Part shown: positions 21,990 through 32,611 of the stretch, piece by piece
How positions within the stretch are numbered: position 1 is the stretch's first letter
Layout: the number at the start of each line of letters is the position of its first letter
Assembly: GCA_037447655.1 (NCBI GenBank)
Contig: JBBHKE010000044.1
Coordinates: 124,001-188,000 of the forward strand
DNA: 64,000 bases
Direction: 5' to 3'
DNA from: Zygnema cylindricum
Lineage: Eukaryota; Streptophyta; Zygnematophyceae; Zygnematales; Zygnemataceae
Made by a program: the position numbers and the translations under genes
Notes under the pieces: generated by a model
Databases searched by the model: none
Told to the model about the DNA's origin: nothing
What the model saw: only the letters and a program-made list of their open reading frames with translations

Positions 21990-22004
21990 GGTTATGGGCC
22001 CACC
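21990..22004 (+). promoter_or_regulatory. Primer-binding site matching half initiator tRNA-Met
   Basis: GGTTATGGGCCCACC starts exactly after the LTR end TTGCA. It is complementary to the anticodon arm of plant initiator tRNA-Met (..GGTGGGCCCATAACC.., from memory), not to the tRNA 3' end. Drosophila copia is known to prime from such a half-tRNA. The ATG of gag (21993-21995) lies inside the site. Confidence 0.8.
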
Positions 22005-23090
22005 CTCTAGGATGCCCACCTTGAATGGATCTGGGTTCATCTATTGGTAAGCCATGATGATGGGAGCTTTGTGTGAAAAACGATACTGGGGTATCGTCAG
22101 TGGACTAGTGAAACGTCCACCTTCAGGAACTCCACCAGGATTTGGGGGAGTAAGGTTTTTCTGCAACAACGGCTGCCTCAGCGGAAGAGGTTGATGATGG
22201 GGAGAGCAGTGTGTCCGAAAAGGAGAAAGGGAAGGAGACACCCCTCACTCCTATTGCCACAGTATCGGGAACGGCGACCGTGAAGACCGTGGAGAACGAT
22301 ACTCAAATGTGGGAGGATGTAAACATGGCTGCCAAGAACTTCATTCTGAGGCACCTCACTCAAGGTTTGGCCACTCCTCATCTTCACATTTACAAGGCCG
22401 AGGAGTTGTGGGAGAGTTTGGTGGAGATATATAGAGTTAGAACTATTCAGGAGCTCCAGTTGGCTGAGCAAAAGCTATTGAGTTACACTTACAAAGGAGG
22501 AAAGATGTTAGATTACTTTAATGATCTTTCTTGTTTGTATATATAAATGGAAAGTGCTGGGTGGACAGGTAGAATGAAAATGAAAGTTAACACCCTTATC
22601 ATGAAATTACCAGATGAGTTCGAAAACATAGTGTACCAAGTACAAGGAATGCCTGATAGTTCATGGAAATGGAACACAGTAGTCAGGATGATACTTGTGC
22701 AGGAAAACACAATGGAGATTAGGAGAGGAGGAAAGAGCATTCAAGCTCTAGCAGCAGGAGGGGACCGATGGGGGAAGGACCCGAAGAAACCTTATAGAGG
22801 TGAAAGAGATCATTCTGGGGGACAGAGGCCCCCAAAGGGTCTTTGTCATTATTGCAAAAAGTCGGGACACTTTATTGCAGATTGTGTCAAGCTATCAAAG
22901 CTGAGGCTCCAAGAGAACCGTGGAGGGGGTTCTTCCGGAGGGAAGAAAAAGGCACTTGTGGTTACAAAAGTGTCAGGTGAAACCGAAGATAAGTCCTCTG
23001 AGGAGGATGGGGAGCTTATTTTTGACGAGAGTCTGGAGGAGAAGGAGATCCCTCGGAGGCAGAAGTGTGCCCTTGGAGCAATTCGGGAAG
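21993..23090 (+). pseudogene. Copia B Gag
   Basis: Starts at the ATG inside the primer site (MGPPSRMPTLNGSGFIYW), followed by a TAA and a frameshift near 22160. The frame 22211-23167 has one TAA at 22544-22546 and reads MWEDVNMAAKNFILRHLTQG (capsid), EELWESLVEIYRVRTIQELQ, and a CCHC knuckle CHYCKKSGHFIADC at about 22849-22890. A charged Lys/Glu-rich tail leads into protease. Length and order are those of a Copia Gag. Confidence 0.88.
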
Positions 23091-23495
23091 CTCCACAGGA
23101 AAGATGGATCATCGACTCACGTGCATCCATGCATATGTGTCGTGATAAAGAATTTTCACTAAGCTAAGAAAGATTCCTACTATAGCGATAGAGTATGGGG
23201 ATGGGAGAGTGGTTACTACAGATCTAGTGGGATCAGTAGATCTGAAAGTCTTAGTGGAGGGTAAAACTTCTATACTTACATTCTCAGATGTACTTTACAT
23301 TCCTTAGCTGAGTGAAAATCGTGTCTCTACGTCTTTGTTAGATGACAAAGAGTTTGATACCTTCACCAGAAAGGGAGTCTTTACAGCTAAGTATGGGGAT
23401 GAAGTTTACTTCACAGCAGATAAGGTTAGCCAAGGAATGTTTAGGCTTAACCTGATAATGAAAAGAAGAATGCTTACTATGTTGGTGTTCCTAAG
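23091..23495 (+). pseudogene. Copia B protease
   Basis: RWIIDSRASMHMC around 23103 aligns with the WI(I/M)DSGS..HM active site, but the Gly of DSG is Arg. A frameshift follows at about 23165. The remainder reads YGDGRVVTTDLVGSVDLKVL and ILTFSDVLYIP, then a TAG at 23308-23310. The protein is inactive by motif and by frame. Confidence 0.8.
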
Positions 23496-24776
23496 GTGAT
23501 GATTTGGCATAAGCGGTTGGGGCATGTGCATTTTGATGGGTTGAGGGAAATGAAAAAGCTTGGGGTAGTAGATGGCATTCAGTTTGAGGATAATGAAATG
23601 ATGGATGATTGTAGTGGTTGTGCTCAATGTAAGGCTCACAGACTTCCCTTTCCCAAAGCCGCCACATATAGAGGTGAGAAAGTGTTAGATTTGGTCCACA
23701 CAGATATTTGGGGACCTGCAAAAGTACCTTCGGTTGGAGGAAAGAGGTTTATGATGACAATAACTGATGATTGGTCTAGATACTCTAGAGTTTACTTTCT
23801 GAAAACAAAGTCTGAAAGCATCAACTTACTTCAAAGAATATAAAGCTTGGAGTGAGAAGTTGCATGAAACCCCCATTAAGAGGATAAGGAGTGATAATGG
23901 GGGGGAATATACCTCTAACGAGTTTGAGGAATATCTGAGAGATATGGAGTGCAGCACTTGAAAAGTGTACCATATAACCCGGAACAAAATGGGGTAGCTG
24001 AGAGGTTGAATCGAACACTAGGAGATAGTGTACGCAGTATGTTGGCAGACAAGAAAATAGGAAAGAGATTTTGGGCAGAAGCAATGAACTGTGCCAACTA
24101 CATTAAGAATAGAGTCCTTACCTCAGCTATAAAGGGAGTGACACCTTATGAGAGATGGGTTGGAAGGAAACCAGATATTTCACATCTTAAAGTATTTGGT
24201 AGCCAAATTTACAGTCTTGACACGGATAGGAAAAACTGGAAACTAGATGCTAAGGGAAAACCTGGATACTTTGTGGGATATGATGAGGATGTTAAGGGAT
24301 TTAGAGTCTATGACTTAGCAAAGAAAGATATCATTCTGGTCAAACACTTAGTTGTCATGGATGAAGGGAAGTCATTTGACCCCTTCAAATATACAAAGAA
24401 GATAAGGATCAGATTTGAGTCTGAAACTGATGAGAATTCGGTCGTTCCCGAAAGGGACATGAGTGAAACCGTGATTACCGATTCAGGGGAGATCGAAGAT
24501 ACAGGAGACTCACCGGAAACCTCACATACTCCTATGGACTTCGAGGAGATAGAAGAAGCGGGACAAAAACCATTTTCCATGGACAGGGGAGCCGATGAGA
24601 CAGTGAGAAGAAATCGAAGACTTCCATCCATTCCAGCTTCGGAGTTTGAGGGAGGAAGGAGGAGCAGCAAAAGGATACAGGAAAAACAAGTTGCCCATAA
24701 GGTAACTAAGCTATCTCACCCAGATGAGCCTCAGTCTTACTTAGAGGCAGTGAATAGTCTAGAGAAAGAAAGATAG
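23496..24776 (+). pseudogene. Copia B integrase and linker
   Basis: The pre-integrase HHCC domain is HKRLGHVHFDGL..CSGCAQCKAHRLPFP, then LVHTDIWGP (first Asp) and a frameshift near 23840. IRSDNGGEY (second Asp, about 23887-23913) and VPYNPEQNGVAERLNRTLG (Glu) follow in two frames. The C-terminal block GKPGYFVGYDEDVKGFRVYD is intact. The acidic linker ends at a TAG (24774-24776), after which the RT continues in the same frame. Confidence 0.9.
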
Positions 24777-25565
24777 ATTAGAGCCATAAATGATGAGATG
24801 GCTTCTATCATGGAAGCAAATACTTGGGAACTAGCGGATTGCCCTCCAGACAGAAAACCTATTGGATGTAAATGGGTATTTAAACTAAAACTGAACCCAA
24901 ATAATACAATTGAGAGGTATAAGGCTCGATTAGTAGCGAAGGGGTTCACCCAAAAAGAGGGGATAGACTATGAGGAGACCTTTGCTCCAGTTGTTCGGTT
25001 CCCATCGGTAAGGATTCTCCTCAGTCTGGCCGCAGCGAAAGACATAGAAATACACCAGATGGACATTAATAGTGCTTTTCTTAATGGTGAGTTAGAGGAA
25101 GAAATTTTTATGAGGCAACCCGAGGGGTTTGTGGAAGAAGGAGAAGAGAGCAAAGTGTGCAGACTCATAAAGTCCTTATATGGACTGAAACAGGCTCACC
25201 GACAGTGGAATAAGAAACTATATGAGTTTCTCACCGATTTGGGATACATCCGGATCAGCTCTGACCATTCTATCTATATGTTTGAAGATGAGAATGGTGT
25301 CATTTTTATTGCAATTTATGTGGATGATCTGCTTGTGTTAAGTAAGTCTTTGGAGAATATCAATAGGCTCAAGAAAGATCTTAGGGGCATATTTTATATG
25401 AAGGATTTAGGAGAGACAAAATATATTTTGAATATCCAAATGGTGAGAGATAGGGGGAAGAAGATTATCATACTTACTCAGAAAGAAGCAATAGGTAATA
25501 TGCTTGAGAAATTCCAGATGGAAAATGCTAACAAGTGTACCACTCCCATGGACTTGAAAAAATAA
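24777..25565 (+). pseudogene. Copia B reverse transcriptase
   Basis: A nearly complete RT: DRKPIGCKWVFKLKLNPNNT, RLVAKGFTQKEGIDYEETFA, IHQMDINSAFLNGELEEEIF, SLYGLKQAHRQWNKKL and IFIAIYVDDLLVLSKSLENI (YVDD intact). It ends TTPMDLKK before a TAA, with a frameshift to the RNase H frame near 25560. It is the best preserved RT in the window and serves as the reference for the damaged copies in elements E and F. Confidence 0.93.
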
Positions 25566-26317
25566 GTGATGGGAGTGTAGAAGGAGGAGTAATGATCTTA
25601 GATGATCAGATGAGTCCAGAGGAGAGAGAGTTTATGAAGTCTATTCCTTATAGACTGGTCGTAGGAAGTTTAATTTATTTTATGAACTGTACCAGGCCGG
25701 ACATAGCGGCAGCAGTTGGAGTACTCCGTAGGAGTTTTAATGATCCTAGGAAGAGAGACTGGGAGGCAACCAAGAGAGTCATGAGATATCTGGTTGGAAC
25801 CAGAGAATTATGGTTGCATTTGGGAGGGGAGCACATTGATATCACCACTTAGAGTGATGCCAGTTATGGGGATGCACCTATGAGAAGATGCACTTCTGGA
25901 TATGTTTTGTATGTGGGGGAAGGAGCTTGTTGTTGGAGCAGTAAGCAACAAAAGGTGGTTGCTCAGTCTACTATGGAGGCTGAGTATATGGCGTCTTGTT
26001 CTGCTGTAAAAGAACTAATGTGGGTGAAGTCATTGTTGCAAGAACTGGGATATATGAAGGAAGGAGTGTATGAAATCTATTACGATAATCAAGCTGCAAT
26101 CGCAATCGCAGCCAATCTAAAACACCATTTCAAAGCAAAACATATAGACATAAGATTAAGCTTCGTAAGAGAAAAAGTTGAAAATAAAATTTTAAATCTT
26201 GTGTATAGACCTGATGAAGAAATGGTGGCTGACATGATGACCAAACTTGTGCCCTCTCCTAAATTAAAATATTGTCGGGAGAAATGCGGATTGAAAGAAA
26301 AATTAAAATTAGACTAG
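25535..26317 (+). pseudogene. Copia B RNase H
   Basis: RT tail text (SLIYFMNCTRPDIAAAVGVL), then ITT-stop-SDASYGDAPMRRCTSGY where TGG has become TAG at 25850-25852, STMEAEYMASCSAVKELMWV (Glu), IYYDNQAAIAIAANLKHHFK (Asp) and VADMMTKLVPSPKLKYCREK, to a TAG at 26315-26317. Catalytic residues are present; only the stop disrupts it. Confidence 0.92.
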
Positions 26318-26330
26318 AAAATAAGGGGAG
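26318..26330 (+). promoter_or_regulatory. Polypurine tract of Copia B
   Basis: AAAATAAGGGGAG directly before the 3' LTR. The same tract precedes the 3' LTRs of D (40444) and, slightly changed, F (47668). Confidence 0.85.
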
Positions 26331-27345
26331 TGATGAAATTCATAGATTTCTATAGTATTTTCTAGGTTTAATATGTTAGGAAAAGAAAAGGATAGACAGC
26401 CTACCTCCACCTCCTCTCTCTAGCCCCCATACTTGTTGTAGTCACTGAAGGATAGAGAGGGTGGTTGATCCATGGCTGCCTTAGTTCAACAGGCAGTTAT
26501 TTTTAGTAGGTTACTAAAAATAGTACTGACGGACCCAGGATTTGAACCCGGTACGTTCAGTTCGTCAAGTTGGCCAATAGCGGTCAACTTTATCCTACTA
26601 GACTAGGACCGATGCTAAATGCTATAGAGTGTGATAGATATATATATATTTAGAGTGTAAGAAATCCATTTAACTAAAACTAGATACGGCGTGCATAGAT
26701 ACAGTTTTAGTACAACATCATTTCAGAATGAATACCTCGCATTTGTTCGACAGCGAAACAAATATCTCGCAAGTAATTATAACGGCTACGATTACGTCTC
26801 ATTACGAATCCGACGGCGCACGTCATCGCCAAAATCCCGGAGTGGTCACCTTGGCGTTTTGTGACGTGGCATGACCTGGAGCCACGTGGAGAGATGACAT
26901 TCGGTCATAGGAATTCCGAGGAATGTACGGACAAGTAAAAAGCAGACACGCGTCCACTTAATAGCCTTGTCGTACATAGGCCGTACAAAAGGTACACCGG
27001 CAGTAGTACTTTTTGGTACGGTACAGTAATTTGATTGGTCCGTACTTCAGTAGATAGAAGTTATTAGAAGGAATCAGGACTTAGAAAATTTTGGTAGGTA
27101 GTCACCTCTCCCTTTGAGAGTTTGTACAAATTGGCATTTTTAGTGCCTCATAACTTATCTGCTGGTTGGCCGTTTTCAGTGATTCTTTTTGCTACGGACT
27201 CACGGGAGTCCATGCTGCACAAAGGAGCAGTCAAATTGTCAGTTTGCCTTCTTGGGCAGCAGTGGTCGTGGCTTAAAGTGGGTTAGTTAAATACTATCTA
27301 GAGGCTTCTTGTATTCTGTAGTCCAATGGAGGACACAGAATTGCA
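26331..27345 (+). repeat. 3' LTR of Copia B
   Basis: 1015 bp, starting TGATGAAATTC (second T of TGTTG changed to A) and ending GAATTGCA, followed by TGGAT. Confidence 0.94.
26528..26610 (-). promoter_or_regulatory. tRNA-like A/B-box module, Copia B 3' LTR (best copy)
   Basis: Minus strand: GGTCCTAGTCTAGTAGGATA holds an A-box fitting TRGYNNARNNG. GGTTCAAATCC is a perfect B-box. The T-arm CCGGG-TTCAAAT-CCTGG pairs over 5 bp with one G-U. TTTTT follows about 10 bases after the GGGTCCGTC end, inside a TATTTTTAG..CTAAAAATA hairpin. A middle arm (AAGTTG..CAACTT) is longer than a normal anticodon arm. It would be transcribed towards the LTR start, antisense to the element. Confidence 0.65.
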
Positions 27346-27350
27346 TGGAT

Positions 27351-27975
27351 TCGTTCATGTAATCCCCGGAGATGCCGTAATGCAATGTGGTCGTGCCACG
27401 TGTCAATCGATGTGGCGGTGACAAAAAACCGCCAAAATCTTATTCCGCAATTTTGGCATCTTTCGCGGCCGTTCGATCAAAACCGGGTTTTAATCGTAGC
27501 TGTCATAAATCGTTGCGCGAAATTTTTTCGCTCTCGAAACAAAATGCGAGTTATCCGTTTTGGAACCATATCGTACTTCGTACTTTACAAACGTGTATCC
27601 ATGCGCGACGTCTATAGTTTCAGTTAAATGAATTAGTTCGCGCTTTACATTTAATATATTTGTCAAACCCTACATGTCTCAACACCGATTCTAGACTATA
27701 GGAAAAAGCTACCGTCTATTTAGACTTGATGGACGGCAGGTTCCTAGATCAAATCTTGGGTCCGTCAAGTATATTTTGGTAAATCTACTAAAATCTATCT
27801 TTCTATCTCTTAAGCAGCATAGGCAGCCATGTCTCTATCTTCCTCTTCAACTTTCAGTGACTGCAACAAGTGTGGGAGCTGAAGAGAGGAGTTAGAAGCA
27901 GACTGCCTCGGCTTCTTTTTTGCCTTTCAGTTTAGACCTAGAAAATACTAAAAATAATCATTAATGTCTACACTC
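27351..27975 (-). mobile_element. 3' LTR of Copia E, proximal piece
   Basis: Continues 19970 after the TGGAT duplication. It ends at the LTR start (TGTAGACATTAATG on the minus strand at 27975), next to a purine tract GAAAATATGAGGAG and the RNase H end of Copia E. It contains a CCACGTGTCA G-box near 27396 and the tRNA-like module at 27687. Confidence 0.85.
27687..27766 (+). promoter_or_regulatory. tRNA-like A/B-box module antisense to LTR E
   Basis: TTCTAGACTATAGG (A-box/D-arm part), CTTGATGGAC pairing with GTCCGTCAAG, B-box-like AGATCAAATCT, and TTTT near 27774. It lies 209-288 bp from the LTR start. Confidence 0.45.
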
Positions 27976-28550
27976 CTCATATTTTCTAGTCACTCTTTAA
28001 TTTCAGACCACACTTCTTCCGACAGAAAATTAGCTTAGGGGAATGCACAAGTTTGGTCATGATATATGCTACCATCTCGCTATCTGGTATGTACTCTAAA
28101 CTGATTATTATTTTTTCTACCTTCTATCTAAAAAAACTGAGTCTAATATCCTAATGTTTAAGAATTGCAGCAATAGCGATTGCTGCCTGATTATCACAAA
28201 AAAAATTATGCACACCACTCTTAAGGTGACTAAGCTTACCAAGCAAAGACTTAACCCACATCAATACTTTTACAGCAGAGCAAAAGGCCATGTACTCAGC
28301 CTCCATGGTGAACAAAGCAATGACCTTTTGGTGCTTGCAGCTCCACCAGCAAACCCCATCACCCACATACAATACATATCCAGATGTACCTCTCCTCATA
28401 GGAGCATTCTCATAGCTGGCATCACTCCAAGTGGTGATGTCAGTATTGTTCCCACCCAAATGCAACCATAGATCTCTAGTCCCTATGAGATATCTAACGA
28501 CTCTCTTAGCTGCCTCTCAATCTATCTTAGTGGGAGCATTCAAACTCCTA
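27976..28550 (-). pseudogene. Copia E RNase H (split from its RT by Copia A2)
   Basis: The minus-strand frame reads NTDITTWSDASYENAPMRRG, FTMEAEYMAFCSAVKVLMWV and FFCDNQAAIAIAAILKH. The missing stretch before it resumes at 34329 on the other side of A2. The C-terminal tail towards 27976 is decayed. CTTAG at 28551-28555 is the A2 target duplication. Confidence 0.88.
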
Positions 28551-28555
28551 CTTAG

Positions 28556-29401
28556 TGTTGTTTTTAGAAAGCTTTAGTCCTCTCTATGCCTCAGCCGTGC
28601 GGGAGAGAGAGTTGTTCAGGACTTAAGTTTATTTTTGTTGAGTTCGGTTCAGTACTTATCGAAATTAGTGTGACAGTGAAGTTGGGAGTTCACAGTTTAT
28701 TCACACTTGGGACACGCGTCGTCAGTTGAGAGAAATGCGTGAGTATGTCTTCTGTGGACGTACGGAAATTGGGCAAGACCACGGGACTTTGTGAAGTCAC
28801 ATCTAGGGTGCCAAATCCTCTAATCGGACGGCTGACAGCCGCCGCCAACAAATACTGACTCGGCATGACTAGATTACTATCACTTTACGTTCTCTGAACG
28901 TCGATGTAAATATTTGGTAAAACAGAATTTTGTCTGTAGTGAATAAGTTGTTTAGTGTTGAGGATGTGGTTTATAACATACCTTTATTACACATGTATAC
29001 TCACAGTATTTGCAGTGTTAGAATATTAGAATTACGGCTGAAATGCCTCCGTACAGCGTAGTGTAGTTTCAGTATATAGAAGTAGGACTTAGTGAATTTG
29101 AGTTATTAGGAACAAATGATATGAAAACTGTACACTCAGTTTTATGAAAATTCACCTCTGAATATCTCACAAATCTATGAGCAGAATTAAGTGAAATTTT
29201 ATGTGTGTGTTCTTTTGTATAATATGTACATTGTGGTAGATCTTTAGGACTATTGTGTCTATGTGTTGAAGGTTATTGTCTGTCAAAGTTGTTGTTTTGC
29301 CATTGGTATTTGTGGAAGCTTCCTCTCTTGTTTTGTTCTACAATGACTAATACTGCTGCTTCTTCTTCATCTTCAGTACCAGCAGTTGTCTCAGAACAAC
29401 A
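28556..29401 (+). repeat. 5' LTR of Copia A2
   Basis: 846 bp. U5 contains an ATG at 29343 opening MTNTAASSSSSVPAVVSEQQ, which runs through the LTR end. Confidence 0.95.
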
Positions 29402-30089
29402 AGTCACGGGCCGCCTTCACGAATTCCAGTATTTGATGGACGTGAATATCTGTATTGGGCAGATTTGGTTAAGTCTTACTTCAAGCAAGTGAAACTTATT
29501 AATGTGTTAAATGGATCACTGGCAGAATCTGATACCAACTTTGATCAGAAAAATGACCAAGATTTTTATTTAGTGAAGCTTATGATATCAAAAGAATTGC
29601 ATATGACATATATTAATGTTACAATGGCATCAGATTTGTGGGATGTTTTGAAATCTTCTTATGTTTGAGCTAGTGACCAGCATGAGATTATAACTGCTGG
29701 TCAGATCTATGAGTATAAATACACAGGCGGTAGCATGGTGGAATACACTAATCGGTTTCGAATGTTATTGTCAGAAAAATGCATGTTCTGGGGGAACTTT
29801 CTCCCTTTATCATCAGGCCATGATTCTCTTAAACGGGCTACTTAGTGAATATAAAGGAGCCTTAGATGAAATGAAAAAATTGTCCAAACCACTTTGGAAT
29901 TTGCAAACAGTTATAGAGTTTATCTTGTCAGAAGAAGCCAATCAAATAATTTTAGGATATGGGAAACCAGCTGTAGCCTTCACTGCTCAATTTTAGAGAG
30001 AAAGTAGATATCAAGGGAATCAGTTTAATCCCCAGTTTGAGAAATGTGTTTATTGCTATACTGATGGTCACTCCTTCATAACTTGTCCT
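29343..30089 (+). pseudogene. Copia A2 Gag, starting inside the LTR
   Basis: The ATG at 29343 lies 59 bases before the LTR end. The LTR-encoded Ser/Thr/Ala-rich leader would join GPPSRIPVFDGREYLYW but for a 1-bp loss around 29411, shared with A1. A TGA at 29666-29668 (shared), a frameshift around 29780 (shared) and a TAG at 29994-29996 (private) follow. Recognisable Gag text: INVLNGSLAESDTNFDQKND, GALDEMKKLSKPLWNLQTVI. The CCHC knuckle CVYCYTDGHSFITC lies at about 30045-30086. Confidence 0.85.
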
Positions 30090-31952
30090 TTGTATATAAA
30101 AGCTCTTGAATCAGGTATCTTCCGGAAAGGATGGAGACATCGCGGACCTTCTATTCCTCAAAGACCCCCGAATAAAATTGTTGCGTTTTCAGCGGAGGAT
30201 ACGGAATTGGAGAAAAAGCAGATCGAGGAAGAAAAACCTGATATGACCAGTTTTCCGAAAATTGATGACAAAGAGTTCTTTGCTCTTGCCAAACTCGACA
30301 TGATGGAAGGAGAAAAGGACCTCGGATGGATAATGGATTCCGGCAGCTCTTCACACATGTGCTGGAACAAGTCTTGGTTTAAGGAGATGTCTTCTATTCC
30401 TTTAAGTCAAATCTTTTATGCTTGTGGCTATGCTCTTGAATCAAATGCCAAAGGAAATATAGATCTGGATTGTGTGATAGATGGAAAGGTTGTTAAGAGA
30501 ACTCTGTACGATGTCTTCTATGTTCCAAAGTTTAAGAAAAATATGTTTTCTACGTCTGTAGCTGAAAGCAAAGGCTTTGAGGTTCTCCAGAAAAATGGCA
30601 AGAAAATAGTGAGCAAGGATGGAAGAGTAGCTCTAGTCGGAACTAGAGGCCCAAACTTTTTGTTCCGCATGGACCTGGCTAATAAAATTGATTTTGCCTA
30701 CTCTAGTGTTCTATGTGATAATGTTTTGTGGCATAAAAAACTTGGTCATGTGCATCATGAGAGACTTACTAAGATGATACAGGATGAAATGATACAGGGA
30801 GTCAAGCTCGGTCAAAAAGAGTCTCATGTTTGTGATGGTTGTGCTCTCGAAAAGCTTCACAAGCTTCCCCTCCCACAAGTTTATGATCATCGAGCCACAG
30901 ATCTCCTTGGTATTATTCACTCTGATTTCTTCAGCCCTTCCAAAGTTCTCTCTTTTGGTGGCATCCGCTATTTTGTCACCTTTACAGACGACTACCCTCG
31001 GTACAGTCGCTTATACTTCATGAAGGAGAAGAGCGAAGTCTTCACTCACTTTAAGCACTACAAAATCTGGGCGGAGAAACTTCACGGCAAATCTATCCTT
31101 GCTTTGCAGACGGATAATGGTGGAGAGAATGTATCCCATGCCTTTGCTGACTTCTTGAAAGAAAATGGCATCTCTCGTGAATTTACTGCTCCGTACACAC
31201 CGGAACAAAATGGTGTGGTCGAGAGACTTAATCGAACCTTGACTGAATGTGTTCGCTCTATGATGGCTGATAAAGGTGTGGATCTAAAGTTTTGGGGAGA
31301 AGCTTTTCATTGTGCTTCCTACATCAGAAATAGAGTGGAAACCGGAGCTGTTAAGGGTAAAACACCCTATAAAGTATGGACACGCAGAAAACCAAATGTT
31401 GGTCATTTTAGAGTCTTCGGTAGCAAATGCTTTATCTTGGATAATCTTCCTGATTGGAAGCTTAGTCCAAAAACTGTACCTGGTGTATTCTTAGACTATG
31501 ATGATGAATCTGCAGGCTATAGAGTGTATAACCCTCGGAGAGGATGCCTTCAGACAGCCAGGAATATTCAGATTAAAGAAGAGAGTCAATCTGTGGATGT
31601 TTTTAGTATAGATGCAGCTGAAAGGAATGAGAAAATACAAGAGTGTATCATTCTTGAGCAGGTACCTTTTACTCCATCTCCTTCTACTTCCTCTACCTCT
31701 CTTCCGAATGTCTCTGGGCCGTCAGATCCTACTTTCGGAGCTGCTCCTACCACTACACGCCCTCTGCCGAACACTAGGGGACCAACAGTTCTCGCGTCAG
31801 ATTTTCCGGAGGGAAGAAGGCAAAGCAGCCGCCTTCGAGGCGACCAAGTGGAGAGTACTTTTTCTGCAAACACAGGGGAGCCGCTTACTATCCAGGAAGG
31901 CTTTTTGTTCCTGAAAAGGATCATTGGATCTCGGTTGCAAATGATGAGATAA
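30090..31952 (+). pseudogene. Copia A2 protease, integrase and linker
   Basis: A 620-codon frame. Protease site WIMDSGSSSHMC is intact near residue 80. Integrase HHCC reads HKKLGHVHHERL..CDGCALEKLHKL, and the catalytic region IIHSDFFSP, LQTDNGGEN, YTPEQNGVVERLNRTL keeps D, D and E. Then come NRVETGAVKGKTPYKVWTRR, the C-terminal motif GYRVYNPRRGCLQT and a Ser/Pro-rich linker. The frame ends at the frameshift shared with A1. This is the longest coding stretch in the window, but lies between broken gag and broken RT. Confidence 0.94.
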
Positions 31953-32611
31953 AGTCAATTATGGAAGCCTAAACTTGGGAACTTGTGGAGCTCCCACCGA
32001 ACCGGAAAGCTATCGGTTGTAAGTGGGTCTTCAAATTAAAATTGAATCATGATAATACAATTGAGAGATATAAAAGTAGACTGGTTGCTGAGGCATTTAG
32101 TCAGAAGGAGGGAATTGATTATGAATAGACCTTTTCTCATGTGGGTCGCTTTCCTACTGTTAGAGTTTTCCTCTCTCTTGCTACAATAGAGGATATGGAA
32201 TTGCATCAGATGGACGTTAAGACGACTTTCTTGCATGGTGATTTGGAAGAAGTAATTTATATGAAGCAACCAGAGATGTATGCAGAAAAAGGGAAAGAAA
32301 ATCTGGTCTGTAAACTGTTGAAGTCCTTGTATGGTCTGAAACAAGCTCCGAGACAAGGGAACCTGAAGTTAGATGAGTTTTTAACCAATCTTGGCTTTAC
32401 CAGAATCAGTTCAGATCACTCAGTCTATATAATGCAAGGTGAGGATGGAGTGATTTATGTGGCACTATATGTAGATGATTCGCTGTTGATTAGCAAATCT
32501 ATCAATGAAATAAATAAAATAAAATCATATCTGAATTCTCGGTTTGAAATGAAGGACTTGGGTGAGGCTAAGTATATTCTAGGAATTCAGGTAGAAAGAG
32601 ATAGGAAATAG
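31953..32611 (+). pseudogene. Copia A2 reverse transcriptase
   Basis: Starts with a TAA at 31970-31972 (shared with A1) and a private TAG near 32125 within GIDYE-stop-TFSHV. Then MDVKTTFLHGDLEEVIYMKQ, LYGLKQAPRQ, IYVALYVDDSLLISKS (YVDD intact) and LGEAKYILGIQVERDRK to the shared TAG at 32609-32611. Confidence 0.92.

Larger units (their letters stand above)
19976..27345 (+). mobile_element. Copia element B, full length, inactive, itself invaded
   Basis: TGTTG..TTGCA element with TGGAT duplications at 19971-19975 and 27346-27350. It sits inside the LTR of Copia E. Its 5' LTR holds a solo LTR of family C. Internal order: half-tRNA primer site, gag, protease, integrase, RT, RNase H, polypurine tract. 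Several G-to-A or C-to-T type stops (for example TGG to TAG at 25850-25852) and two or more frameshifts disable it. Confidence 0.95.

Noticed and set aside
26528-26610. Calling the best module a tRNA gene
   Set aside because: The T-arm is good but the acceptor stem does not close and the middle arm is longer than an anticodon arm, so only a tRNA-like module is claimed.
29666-29668. Shared stop codons as programmed read-through or a variant code
   Set aside because: All three stop codons are involved, at many sites and together with frameshifts; shared descent from a broken source is simpler.
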